Source: Janibacter cremeus (GTDB lineage Bacteria > Actinomycetota > Actinomycetes > Actinomycetales > Dermatophilaceae). From it: 64,000 bases of DNA. Made by a program: the position numbers and the translations under genes. This document shows positions 27,034 to 35,552 of the stretch, piece by piece. The stretch covers positions 2,356,001 through 2,420,000 of the forward strand of contig NZ_CP115184.1 in NCBI RefSeq assembly GCF_029395675.1, in the 5' to 3' direction. The stretch's first letter is position 1. Each line of letters starts with the position of its first letter. Below the pieces are notes generated by a model. That model searched no databases and had not been told where the DNA came from. It worked only from the letters and a program-made list of their open reading frames with translations.

Positions 27034-27696
27034 ATGGAGCAGCACCGCAGGTACTGGGAGGACACCTACCTCTTCGAGGTCGACACCGAGGTCGTCGGGG
27101 TGCGCGAGGAGCCCGCACCCGGCATCGCGGTGCGCGACGGCATCGTCCACCCGAAGGGGGGTGGCCAGCCCGACGACGTCGTCACCGTGGACACGCGAGC
27201 GGCCTCGGTGAGCAAGGAGACCACCACCGTCTGGCTGCACCCCGAGGGTGCGCTCCCGGCCGTCGGTGACGTGGTGCACGTCGCGATCGACCCCGTGGTG
27301 CGCCGCCGCCACGCGGCGCTCCACTCCGCGGGGCACCTCCTCGACGCCTGCGTCCAGCCCCTCGGCTTCGTCAACGTCGGGCTGAGTCACACCCCGGACC
27401 AGGCCTTCCTGCTCTACGACGTCGACGGTGGCACCCTCCCCGACGGCGAGGAGGCCAAGGCCGCCCTGATCGAGGCCGTCCTCGCCCGGGCCGGCGAGCT
27501 AGTCGCCGCCGACCTGCCCTACGGGGCCGAGGTCGACGCGGAGGGGGTGCGCCGGGTGACGATCGAGGGCCTGCAGACCGACCCGTGCGGAGGCACCCAC
27601 GTGCGCACCACGGGTGACCTCACCGGCATCCGGATCACTCGCGTGCGCACCAAGAAGGGACAGCTCAAGCTGAGCTACACGGCAGAGCACGCGTGA
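27034..27696 (+). CDS. alanyl-tRNA editing protein (AlaX-like)
   Basis: This 220-residue free-standing editing domain hydrolyses mischarged Ser-tRNA(Ala) or Gly-tRNA(Ala). The zinc ligands are His97 and His101 (HSAGH) and Cys185 and His189 (CGGTH). The N-terminal half has the KGGGQPDD loop of AlaX and AlaRS. It lacks the AlaRS aminoacylation domain, so it acts in trans. The ATG at 27034 is preferred because upstream residues do not match. Confidence 0.9.
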   Translation: MEQHRRYWEDTYLFEVDTEVVGVREEPAPGIAVRDGIVHPKGGGQPDDVVTVDTRAASVSKETTTVWLHPEGALPAVGDVVHVAIDPVVRRRHAALHSAGHLLDACVQPLGFVNVGLSHTPDQAFLLYDVDGGTLPDGEEAKAALIEAVLARAGELVAADLPYGAEVDAEGVRRVTIEGLQTDPCGGTHVRTTGDLTGIRITRVRTKKGQLKLSYTAEHA

Positions 27697-27768
27697 CCCG
27701 TCCGCGCCCGGCCCAGCAGCGTTCCGGGGCGGGTCGCCACCGCTGACCGCGCGTGCGAGGGTGGAGGC

Positions 27769-29229
27769 ATGAGGTGGCCCTTCGACAACACCTTCGTCCG
27801 CGACCTCGGCTGGCTCGGGGCGCGGGTCGAGCCGGTCCCGGTGCGCTCCCCCGAGCTGCTGGCACTCAACGAGGAGCTCGCCGCCGAGCTCGGCCTCGAC
27901 CCCGCCGGACTCCGCTCCCCGGAGGGGGTGGCGGTCCTCGCGGGCAATGCCCTCGCCGAGGGCTCCGAGCCGATCGCCCAGGCCTACGCCGGTCACCAGT
28001 TCGGCCAGCTCACTCCGGTGCTCGGCGACGGCCGCGCGCACCTGCTCGGCGAGGTCGTCGACACCCACGGCAGACGCCGGGACATCGCGCTCAAGGGGTC
28101 GGGACGCACCCCCTTCTCCCGGGGTGGTGACGGGCGCGCGGTCACCGGCCCGGTGCTGCGGGAGTACCTCGTCTCGGAGTTCATGCACGCCGTCCACGTT
28201 CCGACGACCCGGTCCCTGGCCGCCGTCGCGACCGGCGAGCGGGTCCTGCGCGGGCGCCCCCTCCCCGGCGCCGTCCTCACCCGCGTCGCCGCCTCGCACC
28301 TGCGGGTCGGCACCCTCGTCCTCCTCGCCACCCGGGGCAGCCGCGAGCAGCTCGCCGACGCCGTCGAGCACGTCCGGGCCCGGCACTACCCCGACCTGCC
28401 GCCGCACGACCCGATGGCACTGCTGTCCGCGGTCGTCGAGCGCCAGGCCCGGCTCGTCGCGCGGTGGATGTCCCTCGGCTTCATCCACGGTGTGATGAAC
28501 ACCGACAACATGACCCTCTCCGGCGAGACGATCGACTACGGCCCCTGCGCCTTCCTCGACGCCTACGACCCGGAGACCTTCTTCAGCAGCGTGGACTCGA
28601 CGGGACGCTACCGCTACTCCGCGCAGCCATCGATGGCGATGTGGGGCCTCGCCCGCCTGGCCGAGTGCCTGCTGCCGCTGGCCGTCGGCGAGCCGGACGC
28701 GCTCATGACCGAGGCGCAGGAGCGCGTCGAGGCCTTCGCCGGGATCCACGACCAGTGGTGGCTGGACAACTTCCGCATCAAGCTCGGGCTCGTCCGGGTG
28801 GGGGCGGAGGACCGCGAGCTCGTCGAGGACCTGCTGGGGATCGCGACGGCGGAGACGCTGGACTTCACGGGCCTCTTCCGCGACCTGGCCCGGGTGCTGC
28901 GCCGGGAGCCGACCCCGACCCTGGACCGCATCGAGGACGTGCCGCGCTGGGAGGAGTGGCGCGAGCGGTGGCTGGTGCGTCTCGACGGCGAAGGAAAGCC
29001 GGTCTGGTCCAGCGCCGACATCATGGACGAGTCCAACCCCGTCCACATCCCCCGCAACCATCTCGTCGAGGAGGCCCTGGCCGCGGCGCACGCGGGGGAC
29101 CTCGCCCCCTTCGAGCAGCTCCTCGAGGTGATCCGCTCCCCCTTCGCGGAGCAGGAGGGACTGGAGCGCTACGCCGAACCCGCCGACCCCGCCTTCACCC
29201 GGGGCTACGTGACCTACTGCGGGACCTAG
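27769..29229 (+). CDS. selO: protein adenylyltransferase SelO (YdiU family)
   Basis: This pseudokinase-fold enzyme AMPylates proteins on Ser/Thr/Tyr and is linked to redox control. The 486-residue protein has YAGHQFGQLTPVLGDGRA, the nucleotide-binding KGSGRTPFSRGGDGRAV (near 107-124), MNTDNMTLSGETIDYGPCAFLD and the C-terminal YVTYCGT. The penultimate-region residue Cys484 is the position taken by selenocysteine in some eukaryotic SelO proteins, so this is a Cys homolog. That is notable because the organism can insert Sec. It stops five bases before the convergent VOC gene. Confidence 0.94.
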   Translation: MRWPFDNTFVRDLGWLGARVEPVPVRSPELLALNEELAAELGLDPAGLRSPEGVAVLAGNALAEGSEPIAQAYAGHQFGQLTPVLGDGRAHLLGEVVDTHGRRRDIALKGSGRTPFSRGGDGRAVTGPVLREYLVSEFMHAVHVPTTRSLAAVATGERVLRGRPLPGAVLTRVAASHLRVGTLVLLATRGSREQLADAVEHVRARHYPDLPPHDPMALLSAVVERQARLVARWMSLGFIHGVMNTDNMTLSGETIDYGPCAFLDAYDPETFFSSVDSTGRYRYSAQPSMAMWGLARLAECLLPLAVGEPDALMTEAQERVEAFAGIHDQWWLDNFRIKLGLVRVGAEDRELVEDLLGIATAETLDFTGLFRDLARVLRREPTPTLDRIEDVPRWEEWRERWLVRLDGEGKPVWSSADIMDESNPVHIPRNHLVEEALAAAHAGDLAPFEQLLEVIRSPFAEQEGLERYAEPADPAFTRGYVTYCGT

Positions 29230-29233
29230 CCCC

Positions 29234-29668
29234 TCACTTCTCGGCCCAGGCGTCGAGGGCCCCTTGCACCGCGTCCTCGCTCATCGCGATGGGGGTACCG
29301 ACGATCCACTGGTGCCCGAAGGGGTCCCGGAAGCGCCCCTGCCGCGCGCCGTAGGGCTGGTCGTCCACCGCGAAGAGCACCTCGGCGCCGTGACCGACCG
29401 CTCGGGCGACGACGGTGTCCGGGTCGGCGCAGACGATGTCCAGGATGTGCCCGCCACCTCCGGGCGGCGGCCCGGGGTCGAGACCGTCGGCGTCCTTGAC
29501 GTGCAACTCACCGCCGCCGGGGAGCAGCATCCGCGCGAAGACGACCGCCGCGCCCATCACGTGGCGCACGTCCAGCTGCGCGCCGAGGACCTCGCGGTAG
29601 AAGTCGATCGCCCGGTCGGCGCCGCCGGGGCCGTCGTCGACGACGAGCTTGGGGGACAGTCGCAACAC
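29234..29668 (-). CDS. VOC family protein (glyoxalase/PhnB-like)
   Basis: The 144-residue protein has the paired beta-alpha-beta-beta-beta modules of the vicinal oxygen chelate fold: LVVDDGPGGADRAIDFYREVLGA in the first half and GGHILDIVCADPDTVVARAVGHGAEVL with RFRDPFGHQWIVGT in the second. Such proteins include glyoxalases, dioxygenases and antibiotic-binding proteins; the PhnB/YCII-like subgroup has no fixed function. The GTG start at 29668 is chosen because the longer frame adds a non-homologous Arg-rich tail. Confidence 0.82.
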   Translation of the reverse strand: MLRLSPKLVVDDGPGGADRAIDFYREVLGAQLDVRHVMGAAVVFARMLLPGGGELHVKDADGLDPGPPPGGGGHILDIVCADPDTVVARAVGHGAEVLFAVDDQPYGARQGRFRDPFGHQWIVGTPIAMSEDAVQGALDAWAEK

Positions 29669-29747
29669 GACCCCAGTGTGGCGCCGTCCCCGGCGGGAGG
29701 CCACCCCCTTCGCCGCTGGCGGGAGCCCTCGCTGGCAGGCTGATCCC

Positions 29748-30254
29748 ATGGGCAAGAGGACCAGGACCGGTGGCGCCACCCCTGCGGTGCGCGCCCTGAC
29801 GACGGCCGGCGTCGAGTTCACCGAGCACCCCTACGAGCACGACCCGGCGGCGCAGTCCTACGGGCTGGAGGCGGCGGAGGCGATCGGGGTCGCGCCCGAG
29901 CGGGTGTACAAGACACTCCTCGCGCAGACGGACCTGCCGGCGAACCACGGCCTCGTCGTCGGCATCGTCACGGTGACCGGCCAGCTCGACCTCAAGTCGC
30001 TGGCGGCCGCGGTCGGCGCGAAGAAGGCAACCATGGCCGAGCCCGCGCTGGCCGAGCGGACCACCGGGTACGTCGTCGGTGGGATCAGCCCGCTCGGCCA
30101 GAAGCGCGCCCTGCCCACGGTCGTCGACGAGTCGGCGCTGGCGCACGGCACGGTCTTCGTCAGTGGCGGGCGACGCGGCCTCGACCTGGAGGTGGCCCCG
30201 TCGGACCTCGTGGCGCTCACCTCCGCCACTGTTGCCGACATCGCCAGGACCTGA
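29748..30254 (+). CDS. ybaK: Cys-tRNA(Pro)/Cys-tRNA(Cys) deacylase
   Basis: This YbaK/EbsC-family trans-editing enzyme of 168 residues removes Cys mischarged on tRNA(Pro). It shows the N-terminal TPAVRALTTAGVEFTEHPYEHDP, the catalytic Lys region ERVYKTLLAQ and the conserved GGISPLGQKRALPTVVDESAL. The ATG at 29748 gives the usual length. A second trans-editing gene (alaX) lies about 2 kb upstream. Confidence 0.92.
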   Translation: MGKRTRTGGATPAVRALTTAGVEFTEHPYEHDPAAQSYGLEAAEAIGVAPERVYKTLLAQTDLPANHGLVVGIVTVTGQLDLKSLAAAVGAKKATMAEPALAERTTGYVVGGISPLGQKRALPTVVDESALAHGTVFVSGGRRGLDLEVAPSDLVALTSATVADIART

Positions 30255-30283
30255 CCCCCTCCCCCGCGGTTCGGCGAGGTCGA

Positions 30284-31663
30284 TCAGGTGAGCGATGCCC
30301 GAGCCCGCTTCACCGCGTCCACGGCGGCCTCGACATCGGCCGGCGTGGTCGACCAGTTGCTCATCGACGCCCTCAGCACCGCGCGATCGTGCCAGCGGGA
30401 CCCGGATATCCAGACGGCACCGTCGCGAAGGACCGCGTCAACCGTCCTCGAGGTGGTCTCGTCGTCCTCCATCGCAGCAGTCACCTGGGTGAAGACGACG
30501 TCGTTGAGGACGGTGGCGCCCGGCACGTCGGCGAGCCCTGCGGCGAACGCACGGGCACGGTCGACGAGCCCGTCGACGAGGTCCTCCACACCCCGTCGAC
30601 CCAGCGCGCGCAGCACGGCCCACACAGGGATGGAACGAGCCCGGCGCGACATCTCCGGCACCTTCTCGTAGGGGTCCCCGGCTTCGTCGGTGATGAGGTA
30701 CGGGGCCGGCTCGTGGCCCATGGCCGCACGCAGAGCCAGGGCGTCACGCACGAGTGCGATGCCGCAGTCGTAGGGGACGTTGAGTGTCTTGTGGGCGTCG
30801 GTGGCCCAGGAGTCGGCGGCGGCCATGCCGGAGGTCAGGTGCCGGTGCGTCGACGAGGCCGCGGCGAAGAGCCCGAACGCACCATCGACGTGCACCCAGG
30901 CTCCCGCCTCGTGCGCCGTGGTCACCAGTTCCGTGAACGGGTCGAACGCTCCCGAGTGGATGTTGCCCGCCTGCAGGACCACGATCGTCGGGACCGCTGG
31001 AGCACCGGCGAGCGCGACGCGCAGGGCGTCGGGTCGCATCCTGCCCTGCTCGTCGGCCTCCACCGTTTCGGGCTGGCCCACCCCGAGGTAGCGCAGGGCG
31101 AGGTCCACGCTCATGTGCGCCTCCTCTCCCGCGAGCACGCGCACGGCAGGGCCACCGGCGAGGCCCCGTGCCCCCACGTCCCAGTCACGCGCCCGCAGGA
31201 CCGAGTCCCGGGCGGCTGCGAGGCACGTGAAGTTGGCGGTGGTGGCCCCCGTCACGAATCCGACACCCGCGTCATCCGGCAGGCCCAGGAGATCGAGGAC
31301 CCACCGGGCTGCGAGCTCCTCGACGGCCGAGGTGGACGGGGTCACCAATCGCATGCCGGCGTTCTGGTCCCAGGCGCTGACCAGCCAGTCGGCGGCCAGT
31401 GCCGCGGGGTGCGTGCCGCCGATGACGAATCCGAAGAAGCGGCCACTCGGCATCGCCGTCAGCCCCGGCTCGCACGCGTGCTGGAGCTCCTCGATGACCT
31501 GAAGGGGCGTGCTCGGCTCAGCAGGCAGCTCCGTGGTGAGGACCGCCAGCACCTCGTCGACGGTCGCGCTCGCCGGGACCCGGCGCTCGGGGACGCTGTC
31601 GAGCCACGCCGCGGCGTGTTTCGCTGCCGCGTCGAGGGCCTCCCCCAGGCCGTCCCCGTCCAT
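30284..31663 (-). CDS. PLP-dependent group II decarboxylase family protein
   Basis: The 459-residue protein is related to aromatic L-amino acid, glutamate and diaminobutyrate decarboxylases. The PLP lysine is Lys292 in SWATDAHKTLNVPYDCG. AWVHVDGAFGLFAAAS holds the pyridine-nitrogen Asp, and GFVTGATTANFTCLAAAR binds phosphate. Substrate is not evident; a neutral or aromatic amino acid is possible. Its closest relatives may act without a known pathway. It is isolated from other metabolic genes, with DUF952 upstream on the same strand (85 bases). Confidence 0.9.
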   Translation of the reverse strand: MDGDGLGEALDAAAKHAAAWLDSVPERRVPASATVDEVLAVLTTELPAEPSTPLQVIEELQHACEPGLTAMPSGRFFGFVIGGTHPAALAADWLVSAWDQNAGMRLVTPSTSAVEELAARWVLDLLGLPDDAGVGFVTGATTANFTCLAAARDSVLRARDWDVGARGLAGGPAVRVLAGEEAHMSVDLALRYLGVGQPETVEADEQGRMRPDALRVALAGAPAVPTIVVLQAGNIHSGAFDPFTELVTTAHEAGAWVHVDGAFGLFAAASSTHRHLTSGMAAADSWATDAHKTLNVPYDCGIALVRDALALRAAMGHEPAPYLITDEAGDPYEKVPEMSRRARSIPVWAVLRALGRRGVEDLVDGLVDRARAFAAGLADVPGATVLNDVVFTQVTAAMEDDETTSRTVDAVLRDGAVWISGSRWHDRAVLRASMSNWSTTPADVEAAVDAVKRARASLT

Positions 31664-31748
31664 GAGTCAAGCATGGCGCAGTTCGTCGGGATCCGCCCGT
31701 GAGTATCGGTTCGCCGGCGCCGAGGGCCCCGGGTCACTGCGCCCGCCG

Positions 31749-32078
31749 TCAGCGAAGGACGGAGACAGCGGCCACGCAGGCCACCGGCAGGTCCCCGCCG
31801 TAGACGTGCGGGAAGAGCTCGGCGACTCCCGGCGCCGGCGGCTCCCTGCGCACCTCGAGTCCGTGCGCCGCGAGCGCCGACTCGTCGAGGGTGAGCAGCA
31901 GCAGCGGCTCGGTGACGTCGGAGTAGAAGCGCTCGCGCACACCCGCGGTCTGCTCGGGTGTGCTGCAGTGCATGAAACCGACGTCGGCGATCCGCTGCCC
32001 CCGCGTCGAAATCGGGTAGGACCCCTCCGCCTGCGCGGCCTGCCAGTCGGACTCGAGGGCGATGTGCTGGAGCGTCAT
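31749..32078 (-). CDS. DUF952 domain-containing protein
   Basis: The small 109-residue protein has the DUF952 pattern: DVGFMHCSTPEQTAGVRERFY near the middle, LLLLTLDESALAAHGLEVRRE and FPHVYGGDLPVACV at the end. The His and Cys of the MHCS segment and the terminal HVYG histidine are conserved and may be catalytic, but no function is established. The ATG at 32078 gives the common family length. SSADH lies 72 bases upstream on the same strand. Confidence 0.85.
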   Translation of the reverse strand: MTLQHIALESDWQAAQAEGSYPISTRGQRIADVGFMHCSTPEQTAGVRERFYSDVTEPLLLLTLDESALAAHGLEVRREPPAPGVAELFPHVYGGDLPVACVAAVSVLR

Positions 32079-32150
32079 GCGCAGGAGCCTAGGCACCTGC
32101 GGGCCCCCACCCCGCAAGAGCACCTGCCAGAGTGAGGTGGGGGGGGCGAA

Positions 32151-33623
32151 TCACATCTTCACGCCGATGTACTTCGTCTCGAGGAACTCGTCGATGCCGA
32201 CGAACCCGCCCTCGCGGCCGACGCCGGACTCCTTGATCCCACCGAAGGGTGCGGCCGGGTTGGACACGACGCCCTGGTTCAGGCCGACCATCCCCGCCTC
32301 CAGCGCTCCGCTGACCCGCAGACCGCGGTCCAGGCTCTGCGTGAAGACGTACGAGATCAGGCCGAAGGGGGTGTCGTTGGCCAGTCGGATCGCCTCCTCC
32401 TCGGTGTCGAACTCCCCGATCGCCGCGACCGGGCCGAAGATCTCGGTGCTCGCGAGGTCGGCCTCGGCGGGGACACCCGTCAGGACGGTGGCGGGGTAGT
32501 AGTACCCCTCCCGGCTGGACGGCTCCCCACCGAGCTGTGCCGTCGCGCCCCGCGAGACGGCGTCGCGGACGAGCTCGTCGACCTTGTCGACCGCACCCTG
32601 GTTGACGAGCGGCCCGACGACGACGCCGTCCTCGACGCCACGTCCCATCTCCAGCGCGGCCATCCGCTCGGTGAGCCGACGGGAGAACTCCTCGGCCACC
32701 GGACGCTGGACGAGGATGCGGTTGGCCGCCGTGCAGGCCTGGCCGATGTTGCGCATCTTGGCCAGCATCGCGCCCTCGACCGCGACGTCGAGGTCGGCGT
32801 CCTCGAAGACTAGGAAGGGGGCATTGCCGCCGAGCTCCATCGACGTGCGCATGACCGTCTTCGCCGCGAGCTCCAGCAGGTGCTTGCCGACGGGGGTGGA
32901 GCCGGTGAAGGAGATCTTGCGCGAGCGCGGGTCGAGGATCATCGGCGTCATCACGTCGTCCGTCTTGCTCGTCGTCACGACGTTGACCACGCCCTTGGGC
33001 ATGCCGGCCCGCTCGAGGATCTCGACGAGGGCGAGGGTGGACAGCGGTGTCTGCGACGCGGGCTTGATCACCGACGTGCACCCGGCGGCCATCGCCGGCC
33101 CGATCTTGCGGGTGCCCATGGCCATCGGGAAGTTCCACGGGGTGATGAGGATGCAGGGCCCGACGGGCTCCTTGGACACGAGGAAGCGCGATCCACCGGC
33201 GGGCGCCGTCATGAAGCCGCCGTCGATGCGCACGGCCTCCTCGGCGAACCACCGGAAGAACTCGGCCGCGTACTTGACCTCGCCGCGGGCCTCGGCCAGG
33301 GGCTTGCCCATCTCCAGGGTCATGATCAGCGCGAGCCGCTCGCTCTCCTCGATGAGCAGGTCGTAGGCGCGCGAGAGGATCTCGCTGCGCTCCCGGGGGG
33401 CGGTCGCGGCCCAGCCGGGCTGCGCCTCCACGGCGGCGTCGAGGGCGGCGGAGGCCTCCTCCGGCGTCGCGTCCGCGACATCGCACAGGACCGTGCCGGT
33501 GGACGGGTCGAAGACCGGCAGGGTCGCGGCCGTCGGCCGCCACTCCCCGCCGATGAAGAGACCGGTGGGCAGCGACTCGATCGCCTCCCGCTCGCGGTCC
33601 TGCGTGATCTGGGTGTCCTGCAT
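32151..33623 (-). CDS. gabD: NAD(P)-dependent succinate-semialdehyde dehydrogenase family protein
   Basis: This aldehyde dehydrogenase of 490 residues would oxidise succinate semialdehyde, or a related semialdehyde, to the acid. It has ITPWNFPMAMGTRKIGPAMAAG, FTGSTPVGKHLLELA, the catalytic Glu in MELGGNAPFLVFEDADLD and the nucleophile Cys297 in IGQACTAANRILVQ. The ATG at 33623 follows AAGGAG at good spacing. It is divergent from the GABA-aminotransferase-like gene, with the GntR-type palindrome between them, which supports a joint role in the last steps of an amine or amide catabolic pathway. Confidence 0.93.
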   Translation of the reverse strand: MQDTQITQDREREAIESLPTGLFIGGEWRPTAATLPVFDPSTGTVLCDVADATPEEASAALDAAVEAQPGWAATAPRERSEILSRAYDLLIEESERLALIMTLEMGKPLAEARGEVKYAAEFFRWFAEEAVRIDGGFMTAPAGGSRFLVSKEPVGPCILITPWNFPMAMGTRKIGPAMAAGCTSVIKPASQTPLSTLALVEILERAGMPKGVVNVVTTSKTDDVMTPMILDPRSRKISFTGSTPVGKHLLELAAKTVMRTSMELGGNAPFLVFEDADLDVAVEGAMLAKMRNIGQACTAANRILVQRPVAEEFSRRLTERMAALEMGRGVEDGVVVGPLVNQGAVDKVDELVRDAVSRGATAQLGGEPSSREGYYYPATVLTGVPAEADLASTEIFGPVAAIGEFDTEEEAIRLANDTPFGLISYVFTQSLDRGLRVSGALEAGMVGLNQGVVSNPAAPFGGIKESGVGREGGFVGIDEFLETKYIGVKM

Positions 33624-33671
33624 CGATGGCTCCTTCATCAGCGTCCTTGCCGTTGCCACCATCCTAGAAGT

Positions 33672-33683
33672 ATTGTCAACAAT
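33672..33683. promoter_or_regulatory. ATTGTCAACAAT palindrome, copy 1 (GntR/FCD operator candidate)
   Basis: A 12-base inverted repeat with one asymmetric central pair lies between the divergent SSADH and aminotransferase genes, in a short AT-rich stretch (TATTGTCAACAATCAGACAACCA). The identical 12-mer recurs at 38578-38589 in the other divergent promoter of the cluster. FCD-type GntR regulators commonly bind TTGT/ACAA palindromes, and one is encoded at 40095. Binding is inferred. Confidence 0.7.
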
Positions 33684-33708
33684 CAGACAACCAATCTGGA
33701 GGTTCTCG

Positions 33709-34950
33709 ATGACAGCGCTGTCACCCCTGCTCAAGCAGGCCACCCCCGTGGTCGTGGACCACGCACTCGGCTCCGAGGTCTTCGACTCGGACGGCCGCCG
33801 ATTCCTCGACTTCACCGCCGGCATCGGCGTCGTGAGCACGGGGCACTGCCACCCGAAGGTCGTCGCCGCCGCGCAGGAGCAGGTCGGCAAGCTCATCCAC
33901 GGCCAGTACACCACCGTGATGCACAAGCCGCTCCTCGAGCTCGTCGACAAGCTCGACGGCGTCCTGCCCGACCACCTCAACTCGGTCTTCTTCGCCAACT
34001 CCGGCAGCGAGGCGCTCGAGGCATCGCTGCGACTCTCCCGCCAGGCCACCGGCCGCCCCAACGTCATCGTCTTCCACGGCGGCTTCCACGGCCGCACGGT
34101 CGCGACGGCGACGATGACGACGTCCGGCACCCGCTTCTCGGCCGGCTTCTCGCCGCTCATGGGCGGGGTGCACGTCGCCCCCTTCCCCACCGCCTACCGC
34201 TACGGGTGGAGCGAGGAGGAGGCGACCCGCTTCGCCCTGCAGGAGCTGGACTACATCTTCGCGACGCTCACCTCCCCGCAGGAGACCGCGGCCTTCATCG
34301 TCGAGCCGATCCTCGGCGAAGGGGGGTACATCCCCGGCAACACCGCCTTCTTCCAGGGTCTGCGCGAGCGTGCCGACAAGCACGGCATCGTCCTGGTCAT
34401 GGACGAGGTCCAGGCGGGCTTCGGCCGCACGGGCAAGATGTTCGGCCACCAGCACTTCGACGTGCAGCCCGATGTCATCACCATGGCCAAGGGCATCGCC
34501 TCCGGCTTCCCGATCTCCGGCATCGCCACGACCGAGGAGCTCATGGCCAAGGCCTGGGCCGGCTCGCAGGGCGGTACCTACGGCGCCAACGCCGTCGCCT
34601 GCGCCGCGGCCGTGGCCACCCTCGGTGTCATCGAGGAGGAGGGACTGGTCGCCAACGCCGCCGAGCGCGGCACCCAGCTGCTCGAGGGTGCGCGCTCCGC
34701 GGCGGTCGACGGTGTGGGGGACGTGCGCGGACTCGGTCTGCTCGTCGGCAGCGAGTTCACCACCGCCGACGGCCACCCCGACCCCGAGCGCGCCAAGACG
34801 GCGCAGCAGCTCGCCGCGACCAAGGGCCTGCTCCTGCTCACCTGTGGCGCGCACATGAACACCGTGCGGATGATCCCGCCGCTCGTCGTCACCGCCGAGC
34901 AGGTCGACGAGGCGCTGGGCATCTGGTCCGAGGTCCTGGCGGAGGTCTGA
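33709..34950 (+). CDS. class III aminotransferase (4-aminobutyrate transaminase-like)
   Basis: This PLP enzyme of 413 residues is of the omega-aminotransferase group that moves the terminal amino group of GABA or similar amines to 2-oxoglutarate or pyruvate. It has FFANSGSEALEASLRLSRQATGR (phosphate loop), VFHGGFHGRT, VMDEVQAGFGRTGKMF with the cofactor Asp, and the PLP lysine Lys261 in ITMAKGIASGFP. GGAGG precedes the ATG at 33709. Paired with the divergent SSADH, it would form a GABA-to-succinate route; the real amine may differ. DUF3830 follows two bases after its stop. Confidence 0.92.
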   Translation: MTALSPLLKQATPVVVDHALGSEVFDSDGRRFLDFTAGIGVVSTGHCHPKVVAAAQEQVGKLIHGQYTTVMHKPLLELVDKLDGVLPDHLNSVFFANSGSEALEASLRLSRQATGRPNVIVFHGGFHGRTVATATMTTSGTRFSAGFSPLMGGVHVAPFPTAYRYGWSEEEATRFALQELDYIFATLTSPQETAAFIVEPILGEGGYIPGNTAFFQGLRERADKHGIVLVMDEVQAGFGRTGKMFGHQHFDVQPDVITMAKGIASGFPISGIATTEELMAKAWAGSQGGTYGANAVACAAAVATLGVIEEEGLVANAAERGTQLLEGARSAAVDGVGDVRGLGLLVGSEFTTADGHPDPERAKTAQQLAATKGLLLLTCGAHMNTVRMIPPLVVTAEQVDEALGIWSEVLAEV

Positions 34951-34951
34951 G

Positions 34952-35449
34952 ATGGCGGCCAGGTACTTCACGATCACCCTCGAGTCGCGGGGCGTGACCT
35001 GCCGTGCGCGGTTGCTCGACGACGAGGCCCCACTGACCTGCGAGGCGGTGTGGCAGGCCCTGCCCGCGGGCAGTGATGCCTTCCACGCCAAGTACGCGCG
35101 CAACGAGGTCTACACCCTCATCCCGCGGATCACGGCGGCCCCGCACCGGGAGAACCCGACGATCACGCCGATCCCCGGTGACGTCTGTCTGTTCGACTTC
35201 GAGCCGTGGGAGATCGGCAACCCCGCGTACGGGTACGACCCGGGCTCGACGGCGCACGCCGAGCAGGGCGCGACCGACCTGGCGATCTTCTACGGGCGCA
35301 ACAACCTGCTCATCAACGGCGACATGGGCTGGGTGCCCGGGTCCGTCTTCGGCGCGATCGAGGAGGGCCTGCCCGAGATGGCCGCGGCGTGCAACGACCT
35401 GTGGCGCAACGGGTTCGCCGGCGAGCGGCTGAGCTTCGCCCGCGCCTGA
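34952..35449 (+). CDS. DUF3830 family protein (cyclophilin-like fold)
   Basis: The 165-residue protein matches DUF3830: start RYFTITLESRGVTCRARLLDDEAP, then FHAKYARNEVYTLIP and DVCLFDFEPWE in the middle, and the end segment DLAIFYGRNNLLINGDMGWVPGSVFGAI. The family is predicted to have a cyclophilin-like barrel, also used by subunits of bacterial 5-oxoprolinase and allophanate hydrolase, so a role on cyclic or amide compounds is possible. No activity is known to me. Its place directly behind the aminotransferase, in a cluster with an amidase and maleate-isomerase-like proteins, is the main clue. Confidence 0.85.
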   Translation: MAARYFTITLESRGVTCRARLLDDEAPLTCEAVWQALPAGSDAFHAKYARNEVYTLIPRITAAPHRENPTITPIPGDVCLFDFEPWEIGNPAYGYDPGSTAHAEQGATDLAIFYGRNNLLINGDMGWVPGSVFGAIEEGLPEMAAACNDLWRNGFAGERLSFARA

Positions 35450-35452
35450 TCG

Positions 35453-35530
35453 CGTGCACGAAGAGGTCTCCTGGGGTCACCCTGCGGCGGAAATCGTCAC
35501 GGATCGCCTCGGGAGGCCCCTTTGTGCACG
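35453..35530. terminator. long hairpin between DUF3830 and the esterase gene
   Basis: CGTGCACGAAGAGGTCTCC (from 35453) pairs imperfectly with GGAGGCCCCTTTGTGCACG (to 35530); the outer seven pairs are perfect. It lies between convergent genes and probably ends transcription from both sides. Confidence 0.6.
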
Positions 35531-35552
35531 CTCACTGGCCCCCACGGTCACG

